From positions 1 to 32,444 of the forward strand of contig JAMPXM010000006.1 in assembly GCA_023701225.1 (NCBI GenBank): a stretch of 32,444 nt of DNA. Direction: 5' to 3'. How positions within the stretch are numbered: position 1 is the stretch's first letter; each line of letters begins with the position of its first letter. This stretch comes from Pseudobdellovibrionaceae bacterium. Lineage in GTDB: Bacteria; Bdellovibrionota; Bdellovibrionia; Bdellovibrionales; JAMPXM01. The translations under genes and the position numbers were made by a program. The notes under the pieces were generated by a model. The model worked only from the letters and a program-made list of their open reading frames with translations, was not told the DNA's origin and ran no database searches. This document shows, one piece after another, positions 1 to 8,228 of the stretch.

Positions 1-1
1 C

Positions 2-598
2 ATCACGGTCCAGGGAAAGGTCAAGCGAGGATCCGCGCCGTCACAAGCCGCCGTTTTGGCGACCTATGAGAGCAAACCTTTGGCGTTGATTGTCGCGGAC
101 ATGGCGAAGTTTTCTAATAACTACGTTGCCGAAATGCTCGTGAAAAATCTTGCGGCCGAGAACGGAGTGGTTCCGGCGACGATGCCGGCCGGAATGGCCC
201 AGCTGGAAAAATATCTCACGGATGTTGGCTTCAAAAAGGGCGAGTACGCCTTTATCAACGCTTCTGGACTCTCGCGCGAAAATCGAATGTCGCCGGCGCA
301 GCTCGGTCGTCTTTTAGAAGCCATGCGCGAAGACTTCACATCGTATCCCGAATTCCTCACCTCGCTGCCGATCGGTGGCGTCGATGGAACACTCAAGAGT
401 CGCATGAAGAATACCGGAGCGGAACGATGGGTCCGCGCCAAAACCGGTCTCTTGAATGGCGTCGTGGGCCTTGCCGGGTACGCTGGCCGGTCCAACGGCA
501 CAGTGCGTACTTTCGCGTTCATTTACAATGGTGGTGGGCGCGAAGACCAGGCACGTGCTCTGTTTGACCGCATGGCCGCAGCCTTAGCGGAGGACTGA
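2..598 (+). CDS. dacB: D-alanyl-D-alanine carboxypeptidase, PBP4/DacB type (peptidase S13), 5' truncated
   Basis: This is the C-terminal part of a penicillin-binding protein of the S13 family. These periplasmic enzymes remove the terminal D-Ala from peptidoglycan stem peptides or cleave cross-links. The frame is open from position 2 to the TGA at 596-598, so the gene begins outside the window; a TTG at 56 is internal, not a start. Two family motifs are visible: SNN (in SNNYVAEML, about 110-135), which is the SxN active-site motif, and KTG at 440-448, followed by the Gly-rich GLLNGVVGLAGY strand. The SxxK catalytic serine lies upstream and cannot be checked. The stop is 5 bases before the next ATG, so this gene and the transglycosylase downstream are probably cotranscribed. 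Family assignment is firm; the exact paralogue is not. Confidence 0.88.
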   Translation: MTVQGKVKRGSAPSQAAVLATYESKPLALIVADMAKFSNNYVAEMLVKNLAAENGVVPATMPAGMAQLEKYLTDVGFKKGEYAFINASGLSRENRMSPAQLGRLLEAMREDFTSYPEFLTSLPIGGVDGTLKSRMKNTGAERWVRAKTGLLNGVVGLAGYAGRSNGTVRTFAFIYNGGGREDQARALFDRMAAALAED

Positions 599-603
599 AT
601 TTC

Positions 604-2610
604 ATGCGCAGATTCACTCTTGTTCTCATGATCGCCTCTTTCGCATCTGCTCTTGCGAGCGCACCGGCCTTCGCGACCGAGACTATCGCCGAGTCGGCGC
701 CATCAGCGGCCGAGGAACCGGCCGGTCCATCGCCTGACTCCCAAAAGGAGATGGTTTCCACCGAGCCAATTGACGAGCCAGCGGACGGAAAGGACAAGGT
801 CCCGGCGGCAGAGGTTGCAACAGACGAAGCTATCGGCACGAACTCAGAAACGCCGGCTTCGACTCCGATGCCATTGGCGGCGCCTGATTCGACATCGCCC
901 GCACAAGCGAGCCCGAAACCTTCGATCAACGTGACCGCTCCGGAAGTGCAACCTGAACTTTCCCCGCCAGCGGCCGATCCCGTACCACCGGTGGTGACAC
1001 CAGGAAAACCCGCACGCAGCGGGTTCGTACGTTTTTTTCGACGTTTTTTCGGCCTGGAAAAGGATGAGGAAAAAACGGGCGCGGAGCCTCCGGAGACCGA
1101 AGACTCACAGGCCGGTACTCCCGACCTTCTCACTCCCGAAGGCGATACCGGAAGCCCATCGGAAGAAGTTCTCTCCGAGGAATACCGCTCAGCTTCGCGG
1201 GCCTGGGAGGCGCCAGAGTACTCCGGACAAGAGCGAGCATTGGACTGGAGCCCTGAGACGTTTCAAGTGCCGGCCGGTTTGCGCGCGAGAGTGGATTTTT
1301 GGAAAGCGATTTATTCGCGTTATTCCACGCACCAGGGTGTGCTGCACGACTCGGTTCACCTTCACGTCATTTACCAACCCATCGACTTCACTGAGATCAT
1401 GAAGGAGCAGTCGCTGACACCCCGTCAGAAGGCCAAGAAGCGCGAGGGCCTCGTGGCGGCGCGCCGAAAAGAGTACGAAGAGCGGCTGCGGAGATTGGCG
1501 ACGTTGAAGTCGGCGGACGGCTTAACCGGCGAAGACCTGCGCATATGGAAACTATTCGAATCCATTCAAGAGCCAGACAAGTTCGCTGCCGCCGCGAGGA
1601 GGGCGCGGGTTCGTTTTCAGTTGGGTCAGCGGGACCGTTTCGTTCTCGGTCTCTATTACTCTGGTCGTTACATCCGGGAAATGGAGCGGATTTTCCGCGA
1701 CGCCGGATTACCGATTGAGCTGACGCGTCTTCCATTCGTTGAAAGTTCGTTTAATATTTTCGCGCGTTCGAAAGTCGGAGCGAGTGGCGTTTGGCAGTTC
1801 ATGCGCCGAACGGCACGACCGTATATGCTGGTCAACAATCAGGTTGACGAACGAGATGATCCCATCGAATCCACACGTGCATCGGCTCGGATGTTGAAGG
1901 CCAATCATCAGATGCTCGGAGCGTGGCCGTTGGCGGTAACGGGATACAACCACGGGCCGAACGGTGTTGCGCGGATCGTGAAAAAAACGGGAACGCGGGA
2001 CTTGACGGAAATTATCAACCGCTATTCATCGCGGACTTTCGGATTTGCGAGCGAAAATTTTTACGCCTGTTTTCTGGCCGCGTTAGAAGTGGAAAAAGAC
2101 GCGCGTCGGTACTTCGGCGACGTGAAATGGAGCACGGCTTTCGATGGTGTCGAGATTCAAGTCTCACGCCCGATCGTTCATCGCGCTTTGTTGGAGTGGT
2201 ATGACGGCGACGAATCCATGGCACGCTTACATAACTTCCACTTGAAGACCCCGGTTTTAAAAGGCCGAGTTCCGATTCCGCGAGGCACGTTTATTCGGGT
2301 TCCGCGAGCGAAGCGCGAGAAGGCTCTGGCTTATATGAATGGCACGATCGGGCTTCCGGACCAGGCCACCTTGTTAGGGGATCGGAATTTGAAACGATCA
2401 GCGGAAAGCGCCGCGGCGGCACATTCCGTGTCGGGGCCCACGCTCGCGGCCGACCGTGCGGAGGGACGTCGCCACCGCGTACGGTCGGGTGAGAGTCTTT
2501 GGACGATCTCACGTGACTACGGTGTCTCTTTGAAAGAACTCAAAGACGTCAATGATCTCAATGACCGTTCCGTATTGCGCCAAGGGCAGTGGCTCGAAAT
2601 TCCTGACTGA
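604..2610 (+). CDS. MltD-like membrane/periplasmic lytic murein transglycosylase with LysM domain
   Basis: A 668-residue exported enzyme predicted to cleave the MurNAc-GlcNAc bond of peptidoglycan with 1,6-anhydro formation. Residues 1-24 are a signal peptide (MRRF start, hydrophobic core, APAFA). Residues 25 to about 200 are a Pro/Ala/Glu-rich low-complexity linker. The catalytic SLT domain follows, with the putative acid/base E380 in LPFVESSFN, then the GVWQFM and AVTGYNHGP signatures of the MltD group. One C-terminal LysM repeat (about 624-667, starting HRVRSGESLW) should bind glycan. The gene is longer than E. coli MltD at the N-terminus and has one LysM where MltD usually has two or more. 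It follows the carboxypeptidase by 5 bases, suggesting a peptidoglycan-remodelling operon. No lipobox is evident, unlike classic MltD. Confidence 0.85.
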   Translation: MRRFTLVLMIASFASALASAPAFATETIAESAPSAAEEPAGPSPDSQKEMVSTEPIDEPADGKDKVPAAEVATDEAIGTNSETPASTPMPLAAPDSTSPAQASPKPSINVTAPEVQPELSPPAADPVPPVVTPGKPARSGFVRFFRRFFGLEKDEEKTGAEPPETEDSQAGTPDLLTPEGDTGSPSEEVLSEEYRSASRAWEAPEYSGQERALDWSPETFQVPAGLRARVDFWKAIYSRYSTHQGVLHDSVHLHVIYQPIDFTEIMKEQSLTPRQKAKKREGLVAARRKEYEERLRRLATLKSADGLTGEDLRIWKLFESIQEPDKFAAAARRARVRFQLGQRDRFVLGLYYSGRYIREMERIFRDAGLPIELTRLPFVESSFNIFARSKVGASGVWQFMRRTARPYMLVNNQVDERDDPIESTRASARMLKANHQMLGAWPLAVTGYNHGPNGVARIVKKTGTRDLTEIINRYSSRTFGFASENFYACFLAALEVEKDARRYFGDVKWSTAFDGVEIQVSRPIVHRALLEWYDGDESMARLHNFHLKTPVLKGRVPIPRGTFIRVPRAKREKALAYMNGTIGLPDQATLLGDRNLKRSAESAAAAHSVSGPTLAADRAEGRRHRVRSGESLWTISRDYGVSLKELKDVNDLNDRSVLRQGQWLEIPD

Positions 2611-2656
2611 GTCGGAGCGGCTGGATTCAGGGTGGGCGTTCGTGTTAGGTTGCTGT

Positions 2657-3757
2657 ATGCCTTCGCGTCCCAGAAGTGAGGCCGGCACGGCCTTAATTGT
2701 CATTGATCAAGAGCCGATTCGTCGCCAAGCCGCGGACGAAGTCCATCGTCTCTTTCAGCGTCTACGCCAAGCGCGCCATCGAGTGGAAACATTTGAAGCC
2801 GTCGATCGTCCGGCTTTCGCACGATGGTTGCATTCGGAGTTTCATGAGTCGCTGCACGAGACTCAAAAGTTACAAGCGAAAGTGTTTGAAGCGGAAAGTT
2901 TGGTTCATGATGTGCAGATGATCCGTTTTGCCACCGGCTGCAGTTATTACCAAGCGTATGTCAATGTCATGGAACGTCGTCGTTTGGAAGAGCTCGTGGA
3001 CGATGCGTTCGGTGAGGACTTTGGCGACGGCGATGAAAATGAACGTGAGGAGTCCTCCCGCGAACGTGCGAATCGAAACGGTCGGGCTCGACAAGAGTTC
3101 GAAGACGAGGATGAGAGTGACTTCGAGGATGACGAAGAGACGAGTTCGCGATCCTCTTCCGCTCGAGCGAAGGGTACGGGTGGCAATCGGATTGACGGCG
3201 ACGACGACGGTGATGGAACGGATGAAGGGCTGCTGCGCAAAACTCGACGGGCCTTCGCCAGCGTATCGGATTCACTGAAACAGAAGTACCGTGAATTGGC
3301 GCGTCTCTTACATCCCGATCTGCGTTTTGGCGGTGATGAGTGGACTAATGATCTCTGGGCTCGCGCCCAGGCCGCCTATTCTGAGCAAAATGTGCGAGAG
3401 CTCGAGGATCTTCTGATTCTCAGTCGCGTTTCGTTGGGAGAGAACGCGGGCCAGGAGTCGATTTCAGATATGCAGAGCGCGACCCGATTTTTGAAAAAGT
3501 CCCTCGCCGCTGTTCGACGGCAGGTCACGCGATTGAAAAACGATCTTGCCTGGGACTTCAATGCTCTTAAAGATCGCACGCGTCTGCAGCGGAGAATCTC
3601 ATATGATTTGGAGATGGAAAGCGACGAGCTGCGCGAGCGCTTGGATGTCTTAGAGGCGCAGCTCGCTCGTTGGTCCGTTCCTCCGCGTACGCGGGATCGT
3701 GGCACGAAGACGCGTCGCTCTCCTCGGCGTCGATCCTCTTGGGATCTCGACTTTTAA
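2657..3757 (+). CDS. J-domain-like protein with acidic linker
   Basis: A soluble protein of about 366 residues. I chose ATG 2657 (MPSRPRSEAG) because the frame upstream runs into the transglycosylase gene; an ATG at 2552 would overlap that gene by about 60 bases. An AGG lies about 8 bases before 2657. The N-terminal part (to about residue 120) is helical and charged. Residues about 125-190 are a strongly acidic Asp/Glu/Ser-rich linker. Residues about 195-260 resemble a J domain, with KYRELARLLHPDL carrying the HPD tripeptide (H219-P220-D221) that stimulates Hsp70 ATPase in DnaJ proteins. The C-terminus is a probable coiled coil ending in a basic Arg-rich tail. There is no Gly/Phe region or zinc domain, so it is not DnaJ itself. 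The partner Hsp70 and the role are unknown. Confidence 0.7.
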   Translation: MPSRPRSEAGTALIVIDQEPIRRQAADEVHRLFQRLRQARHRVETFEAVDRPAFARWLHSEFHESLHETQKLQAKVFEAESLVHDVQMIRFATGCSYYQAYVNVMERRRLEELVDDAFGEDFGDGDENEREESSRERANRNGRARQEFEDEDESDFEDDEETSSRSSSARAKGTGGNRIDGDDDGDGTDEGLLRKTRRAFASVSDSLKQKYRELARLLHPDLRFGGDEWTNDLWARAQAAYSEQNVRELEDLLILSRVSLGENAGQESISDMQSATRFLKKSLAAVRRQVTRLKNDLAWDFNALKDRTRLQRRISYDLEMESDELRERLDVLEAQLARWSVPPRTRDRGTKTRRSPRRRSSWDLDF

Positions 3758-3776
3758 TACGTCATACGCTGCCATT

Positions 3777-5426
3777 TTATTTCTGCGTCAGCGGACATGA
3801 AAATAGGCCTAGTAATGGTGGGCCCAGAGGCTCGATTCGCTCCGCGGGAGCCTCGTAGCGCTCAGTCACATATGGCAAGTCTTCTTCATTCATTTCCGAT
3901 TTCAGATCCGAAACCGCCGGTCCGTTGATGAGCTTTCCCATGGGATCAAAGCGTGAACCGTGGCAGGGGCAGTCCCAGCTTTTCTCCGCTTCGTTCCAAT
4001 GCACATAACAGCCTAAGTGCGGACAAACGGGTGAGAGCAGATGCATTTGCCCGACAGGGTCGCGATAGGCCGCGACCTTCTTGCCTCCGACGCGAACAAG
4101 TGCACCTTCGTTTTCGCGGATGGCGGTCATCGAGGGTTCCTCGGCGGGCGTCAAACGGTCCGAAATCAGGTGCGTCGGATAGTCGACGTTTTCGGAGAGG
4201 TAGGAGCGTACAGCTGCCCACGGCTTCACGCGAGTCGCATCAAAGAGCGGTTCCCAGGGATTGGACTGGCCAAGGATCATGTCAGAGAGAAGCATTCCAG
4301 CGACGGTTCCAAACGTCATACCCGTTCCCGAATATCCCGTTGCGACGTACACATGATCAGCAAGAGAATTGCGACCGATATAGGGGAGACCATCAACGGG
4401 GTGGATAATTTGGCCCGACCAGCGATCGGAGACCTGATCGAACACAAACCGTTCTCGGCACCAGGCCTCAAGCTTCTTGTAATGGGTTTCGGTGTGATCG
4501 TCCTGGCCGGTTTTATGATCTTCTCCCCCGACGATCAGGTAAATATCGCCATTGATGTCTTGGCGACGGATGTAGTGATATGGACGATTCATATCCCAGA
4601 AAAGATGATTGGACTCCCATGCGGGACGGCATTTGAAGGCGATCACATACGAGCGGTAGGCGGCGATTTTGCTGATCAAAAGGAACTTGTTCAAAATCGG
4701 CACGTTCGCCGCCACGATCACGTCTTTCGCGCGCACGGTGCCACGCTCTGTGATCACCTGGCAAGGGCTGCCGTCTTCGATTTCTAAAACGCGTGTGTTC
4801 TCGAAAACGAACGAGCCTCCCGCCGTGACTTCATTGGCCAAGGCGCTGATGTATTTCAGGGGATGGAATTGACCTTGATGATCCAAGCGCATGGCGCGTT
4901 CGATCCGAAAGGGCAATGGCGTATCGTAAACAAGCGAGTTCGGCACACTCAATTGAATGGCTGCCTCGGACTCCGCTTCCAAATCCTCGATGTCTTGAAC
5001 ATCTTCGGTGAACTTCCAGCCCGGTATTCGCATGAAGTCGCAGTCGATTCCATAGGAAAGTACATTGGCCTCGATCCGTTGAATCGCTTTACGGCTTGCC
5101 TGGCAAGCGAGGCGTCCGCCCTCGAGGCCAAACTTGGAAATCAGATCACGATAGGAGATGTCGAAGAGTTCCGTGAGATGCGCAGTCGTGTGCCCAGTCT
5201 CGCCCTGACCGACTCTTCCCAGATCAATCACGGCGACGCGCTTCCCGGACCGGGTCAATAAGTCGGCCGCGGTGAGTCCCGTGATTCCCGCACCGACGAT
5301 TGCGACATCAACGGTGAGATCACTCTCCAGGCAAGGGAACCGCTTGACGGGGCCGGTCTTCAGCCAAAGCGATTGCGTCTGTGACAATTCATGGTGAATC
5401 AGTGGATGCGTCATCTGATGCGTCAA
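3777..5426 (-). CDS. FAD-dependent oxidoreductase (DAO family) with C-terminal Rieske [2Fe-2S] domain
   Basis: A 549-residue fusion. The N-terminus has the FAD-binding dinucleotide fold AIVGAGITGLTAADLL (GAGxxG, about residues 45-50), and the later GYSGTGMTFG segment is typical of DadA/glycine-oxidase-like flavoproteins. The last 80 or so residues carry a Rieske cluster site: CPHLGC and, 13 residues on, CPCHGS (two Cys and two His ligands), then FDPMGKLINGP. Such fusions probably pass electrons from a substrate amine or acid to an unknown acceptor; the substrate is not known. Start choice: a TTG at 5426-5424 has AAAGGAG 7 bases upstream, better than ATG 5414 (spacing 19) or the in-frame ATG at 5477. 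It converges with the J-domain gene, with only 19 bases between stops. No signal peptide is seen, so it is probably cytoplasmic. Confidence 0.87.
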   Translation of the reverse strand: MTHQMTHPLIHHELSQTQSLWLKTGPVKRFPCLESDLTVDVAIVGAGITGLTAADLLTRSGKRVAVIDLGRVGQGETGHTTAHLTELFDISYRDLISKFGLEGGRLACQASRKAIQRIEANVLSYGIDCDFMRIPGWKFTEDVQDIEDLEAESEAAIQLSVPNSLVYDTPLPFRIERAMRLDHQGQFHPLKYISALANEVTAGGSFVFENTRVLEIEDGSPCQVITERGTVRAKDVIVAANVPILNKFLLISKIAAYRSYVIAFKCRPAWESNHLFWDMNRPYHYIRRQDINGDIYLIVGGEDHKTGQDDHTETHYKKLEAWCRERFVFDQVSDRWSGQIIHPVDGLPYIGRNSLADHVYVATGYSGTGMTFGTVAGMLLSDMILGQSNPWEPLFDATRVKPWAAVRSYLSENVDYPTHLISDRLTPAEEPSMTAIRENEGALVRVGGKKVAAYRDPVGQMHLLSPVCPHLGCYVHWNEAEKSWDCPCHGSRFDPMGKLINGPAVSDLKSEMNEEDLPYVTERYEAPAERIEPLGPPLLGLFSCPLTQK

Positions 5427-5793
5427 TGTCGTACTCCTTTGGGGGGCCGCAATGGCCCAGGCGACGAGAAAACACACCCTAGCATTCAGGGCCTTTCACG
5501 CAGTTGGGAGTGGTTGAAGTTTTTGTGCACCTTCCATGATTGTCGAATGGCTGAGGCATCTCGCCCGGATGAAATTGGCATTCGCTTGCAGGTGCGTCAT
5601 GGTGCGAGAGCAAAATTGGAGGCCAGGAGTCTCGATTGTTTTCGAAATTGCCACAAAACCACTTCGAAAAATCGCGCCTTTGTGACCTGACGTACATGAA
5701 AACAACACCTCATTGGAAGGTGCAAAGTCGTTGTCATCAGGGGCAAGGCTCCTCATGATCGCGTTCTGGATTTTGCTCTGGAGGGAAAAGCGG
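5427..5793. other. Divergent intergenic region between the FAD-Rieske gene and the sigma-54 activator
   Basis: About 367 bases that must hold the promoters of both flanking genes. I see no convincing sigma-70 or sigma-54 promoter. A sigma-54-like TGGCA...TTGCA at 5576-5590 has 9 rather than 10 bases between the GG and GC, so it is not called. Two short ribosome binding sites flank the region. No RNA gene is apparent. Confidence 0.5.
5434..5440 (-). promoter_or_regulatory. Ribosome binding site deciding a TTG start
   Basis: The minus strand reads AAAGGAG here, 7 bases before the TTG at 5426-5424. This placement is near ideal and argues against the longer ATG-initiated reading frame of the FAD-Rieske gene. 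Confidence 0.6.
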
Positions 5794-7296
5794 ATGCAGA
5801 CGCAATGGGCTGATAACATCAGTCGACTCAGTTATAATGTATTTCAAAATAACATCACGAGCGAAAGCGCCCCATTCCGGGTATCGACCGAGCAGACGAA
5901 AATCGTGCCTAAGCGAATACTGATGATCGATCCGGAGCCGGAAAGTCACGTGGTTGCACAGGACGTCCTATCGGCACATGGATATGAAGTGCTTTCCTCT
6001 TTGGATGTGAACGAGGCGGTCCAACTGCTACAGCGTCATTGTCGTGATTTGGATTCATTGGCGGGAATTTGCTGTGCGCTCGTACTTCCTGCGAATCGTG
6101 GGCTTCAGGTCTTCACGCAAATCCGCCAACTCGCGCGTCGAGTCCCGCTTTTTCTCCTAGCGTCGCATGAATCGATTGAAGCCGCTAAAACTGCTGTGCA
6201 GCTCGGAGCGGATGGCTATCTGCTGAAACCGTTCCGAGGCATAGAGCTCCTTTCGCGCTTGGAGCCCAACGTCGAACATCGGGAAATGGAGAGTGTCGAC
6301 CGTCCGGCTGGCCAAGTTCGAGAGGTGGTTCGATCATCGGATCCGCTCGAATCTTTGATTGGCACCGCTCCAGGCATGCAGAAAGTGTTTGCCCTGATTC
6401 GGAAGGTCGCGCCCAGTGATGTCAATGTGCTGATTACAGGAGAGAGCGGATCAGGAAAAGAAATGGTGGCCGCGGCGATTCATCGTTGTAGTCCGCGGGC
6501 GAAGAAGCCATTCGTCGCGATCAATTGTGCGGCCATTCCCAAGGACCTTCTTGAATCCGAACTGTTCGGACACGCGAAGGGAGCATTCACGGGCGCACAT
6601 GCGTCTCGGCGTGGTTTATTTGAAGAGGCACACGAAGGCACTGTTTTACTGGATGAGATCGGCGATCTTCCCCTGCCTCTGCAAGCGAAAATTCTTCGTC
6701 TTCTGCAAACCAAAGAAGTGAGACCGCTCGGTTCGAACACCGTGAAAGAGGTGAACGTGCGTATTATTTCGGCTACGCACAAGAACCTCAAGAGCCTCAT
6801 TCAGAAGACGGAGTTTCGCGAAGATCTTTACTATCGACTGAACGTCATGCCCATTCACTTGCCGCCGCTTCGAGAGCGTCGGGAGGACATTCCGATACTG
6901 GCGAGGTATTTTTTTAAAAAACACTCCGCGGTTGTCGGCCGTCGGCTGATCGGATTCAGTCGTTCCGCCTTGCAAAAGCTCCAATCCATGACATGGAAAG
7001 GAAATGTTCGGGAGCTGGAGAACACCGTGGAACGGGCGATGGTCTTGGCGGATGGCGGCGAAATCGAAGACAAAGACATCCTCGTCGACGAAAGCGACAT
7101 GCCGATGGGATCCGAGGCACAGGATTTGCTCAATAGCGGATTGAGTCTTCGTGACATCGAACGTGAATATATCAAGCATATTTTGGTCAAAACGGGGAAC
7201 CGCAAAGAAGCGGCGACAAAAATTTTAGGAATCGACCGGAAGACACTGTACCGAAAAGAAAAGTTATATGGCCTACGCTCGACCCTTTCCCATTAG
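5794..7296 (+). CDS. Sigma-54-dependent transcriptional activator with degenerate receiver domain
   Basis: A 500-residue NtrC-family protein: receiver-like domain (about 40-155), AAA+ ATPase (about 190-420), C-terminal Fis-type helix-turn-helix (about 455-495). The AAA+ part is complete: Walker A GESGSGKE (216-223), GAFTGA sigma-54 loop (263-268), Walker B VLLDEIGD, and the FREDLYYRL arginine-finger region. The receiver keeps a lone IDPE acidic start and the LLKPF lysine, but the phospho-acceptor position in strand 3 reads CALVLP, with Ala95 where Asp is expected. It is therefore probably not regulated by classic phosphorylation. The start ATG 5794 is preceded by GGAGG with 9 bases of spacing; an upstream TTG (5713) would add an unlikely hydrophobic N-terminus. 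No kinase gene is adjacent. Target genes are unknown. Confidence 0.88.
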   Translation: MQTQWADNISRLSYNVFQNNITSESAPFRVSTEQTKIVPKRILMIDPEPESHVVAQDVLSAHGYEVLSSLDVNEAVQLLQRHCRDLDSLAGICCALVLPANRGLQVFTQIRQLARRVPLFLLASHESIEAAKTAVQLGADGYLLKPFRGIELLSRLEPNVEHREMESVDRPAGQVREVVRSSDPLESLIGTAPGMQKVFALIRKVAPSDVNVLITGESGSGKEMVAAAIHRCSPRAKKPFVAINCAAIPKDLLESELFGHAKGAFTGAHASRRGLFEEAHEGTVLLDEIGDLPLPLQAKILRLLQTKEVRPLGSNTVKEVNVRIISATHKNLKSLIQKTEFREDLYYRLNVMPIHLPPLRERREDIPILARYFFKKHSAVVGRRLIGFSRSALQKLQSMTWKGNVRELENTVERAMVLADGGEIEDKDILVDESDMPMGSEAQDLLNSGLSLRDIEREYIKHILVKTGNRKEAATKILGIDRKTLYRKEKLYGLRSTLSH

Positions 7297-7451
7297 TGTC
7301 GAGCGCGGCTCGGAAGCTCTTCACCGTCAGGGCAGGGTTTAGTGCCGGCCGAGTAAGCTCCGTAGCAAAGGCCATTTTCGTTGGCGATGGCAAAGAACTG
7401 TAGCGTGCGTTTGACAGGAATGTTCCGTGCTTTGGGAAAGTCGTCGTCCAT
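7293..7451 (-). CDS. Possible small protein, third gene of the higBA operon
   Basis: A 52-residue open frame (MDDDFPKARN... ending LPSRARH) starts 25 bases after the higA stop on the same strand. A GGAAG lies 7 bases before its ATG. It has two cysteines (GLCYG and KPCPDGEE) and no signal peptide or membrane segment. Its stop overlaps the last bases of the convergent sigma-54 activator gene. I do not recognise it. Its position suggests cotranscription with the toxin-antitoxin pair, but it could be a chance frame. Confidence 0.35.
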   Translation of the reverse strand: MDDDFPKARNIPVKRTLQFFAIANENGLCYGAYSAGTKPCPDGEELPSRARH

Positions 7452-7476
7452 TTTTCGACTTCCAGTGGGTCGTCGA

Positions 7477-7785
7477 TTATGCTGCTTCTGTTTCCGCTAG
7501 CCAAATATCAAGCTGTGTCTGGAGGCTCATCCACATGCGAGGATTTGTTTTGAGAACCTTACTAATGAGAACTGCAAAGTCTGCGCTCATTGCGCGCTTT
7601 CCGTTGATGATTTCGTTGAGCTTAGTTTGCATTGTTGATTTCTTGATGCGGCTTTTGGAGGCGGCAACAAGTTGCTCAGCAAAGTGAGATTGGGTGTATC
7701 CGAGTTCACCCAGCCAAAGATCCTTTAGAATTTCACCAGGGTGAGACGGTTTGCGCGTAGGCCGCTCTTTTTTTATTTTCCCCAT
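7477..7785 (-). CDS. higA: HigA-family antitoxin (XRE helix-turn-helix)
   Basis: A 102-residue DNA-binding antitoxin. The HPGEILKDLWLGELGYTQ segment is the hallmark of the HigA/VapI family, followed by a helix-turn-helix (TQSHFAEQLVAASKSRIKKS) and the NEIINGKRAMSADFAVLISKVL helices with the NPRMWMSLQ end. It should bind and neutralise the HigB toxin encoded just upstream and repress their shared promoter. AAGGAG, overlapping the toxin stop codon, lies 9 bases before its ATG, so the two genes are translationally linked with a 13-base gap. The basic N-terminal tail (GKIKKERPTRK) is slightly longer than in many homologues. Confidence 0.9.
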   Translation of the reverse strand: MGKIKKERPTRKPSHPGEILKDLWLGELGYTQSHFAEQLVAASKSRIKKSTMQTKLNEIINGKRAMSADFAVLISKVLKTNPRMWMSLQTQLDIWLAETEAA

Positions 7786-7798
7786 TGACCTGATCTCC

Positions 7799-8095
7799 TT
7801 AGTGATAATCTTCGATCTTCACATCGAAGAACTCTTTTTGTCCGAAGCGAAACGTAATACGCCAACCCGAGGTCTTGTGAATGTCGATCGCCCATTCTCC
7901 CTTTCGAGCGCCGCGAAGAGGATGAAGACGAACGCTGGGCGGAAAACCTCCCGAAACCAAATCGTCAAGAGAATCGACTGCCTCCATAACCTCTAGCAGA
8001 TGCACGGCTCGTTTCCAGAACGGCCTGGGTAATTGGCGAGTACAGCCATGATGGAAAAGCTCCGCGGCAGCTTTATTGCCAAAATCTCGTATCAA
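7799..8095 (-). CDS. higB: HigB-family toxin (RelE/ParE-like mRNA interferase)
   Basis: A 98-residue toxin of the type II RelE superfamily; HigB proteins cleave mRNA in the ribosome. Diagnostic segments are IRDFGNKAAAELFHHG at the N-terminus, the RLHPLRGARKGEWAIDIHKTSGWRITFRF core with conserved Arg and Trp, and the VKIEDYH end with a C-terminal His typical of HigB. It starts at TTG 8095-8093, with AGGAG (8101-8105) 5 bases upstream. The toxin-first order, higB then higA, is the usual arrangement of this family. The gene looks intact, so the module may be active. Confidence 0.9.
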   Translation of the reverse strand: MIRDFGNKAAAELFHHGCTRQLPRPFWKRAVHLLEVMEAVDSLDDLVSGGFPPSVRLHPLRGARKGEWAIDIHKTSGWRITFRFGQKEFFDVKIEDYH

Positions 8096-8114
8096 GCCGG
8101 CTCCTGATCAACAG

Positions 8115-8143
8115 ATTATACTATATTACGGTTAATCAGTAAA
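8115..8143 (-). promoter_or_regulatory. higBA promoter and likely operator
   Basis: On the minus strand TTTACT (-35, 8138-8143) and TATAAT (-10, 8115-8120) are separated by exactly 17 bases, directly upstream of the higB ribosome binding site. The -10 lies in a short TATA-C-TATA-like symmetrical sequence, a plausible HigA operator. The AT-rich stretch stands out from the flanking DNA. Confidence 0.65.
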
Positions 8144-8228
8144 GACGTAAAGTCAATCCCCGGGTTTGTGTAGGGACTTTCTTGAATTTGGCACGGTGCT
8201 CAAATGAGGCGCCCCTCGGGCACACAGT

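Noticed and set aside
5576-5590. Sigma-54-like TGGCA...TTGCA promoter upstream of the activator gene
   Set aside because: The GG and GC elements are 9 bases apart where 10 are needed; a one-base change in spacing normally abolishes sigma-54 recognition.
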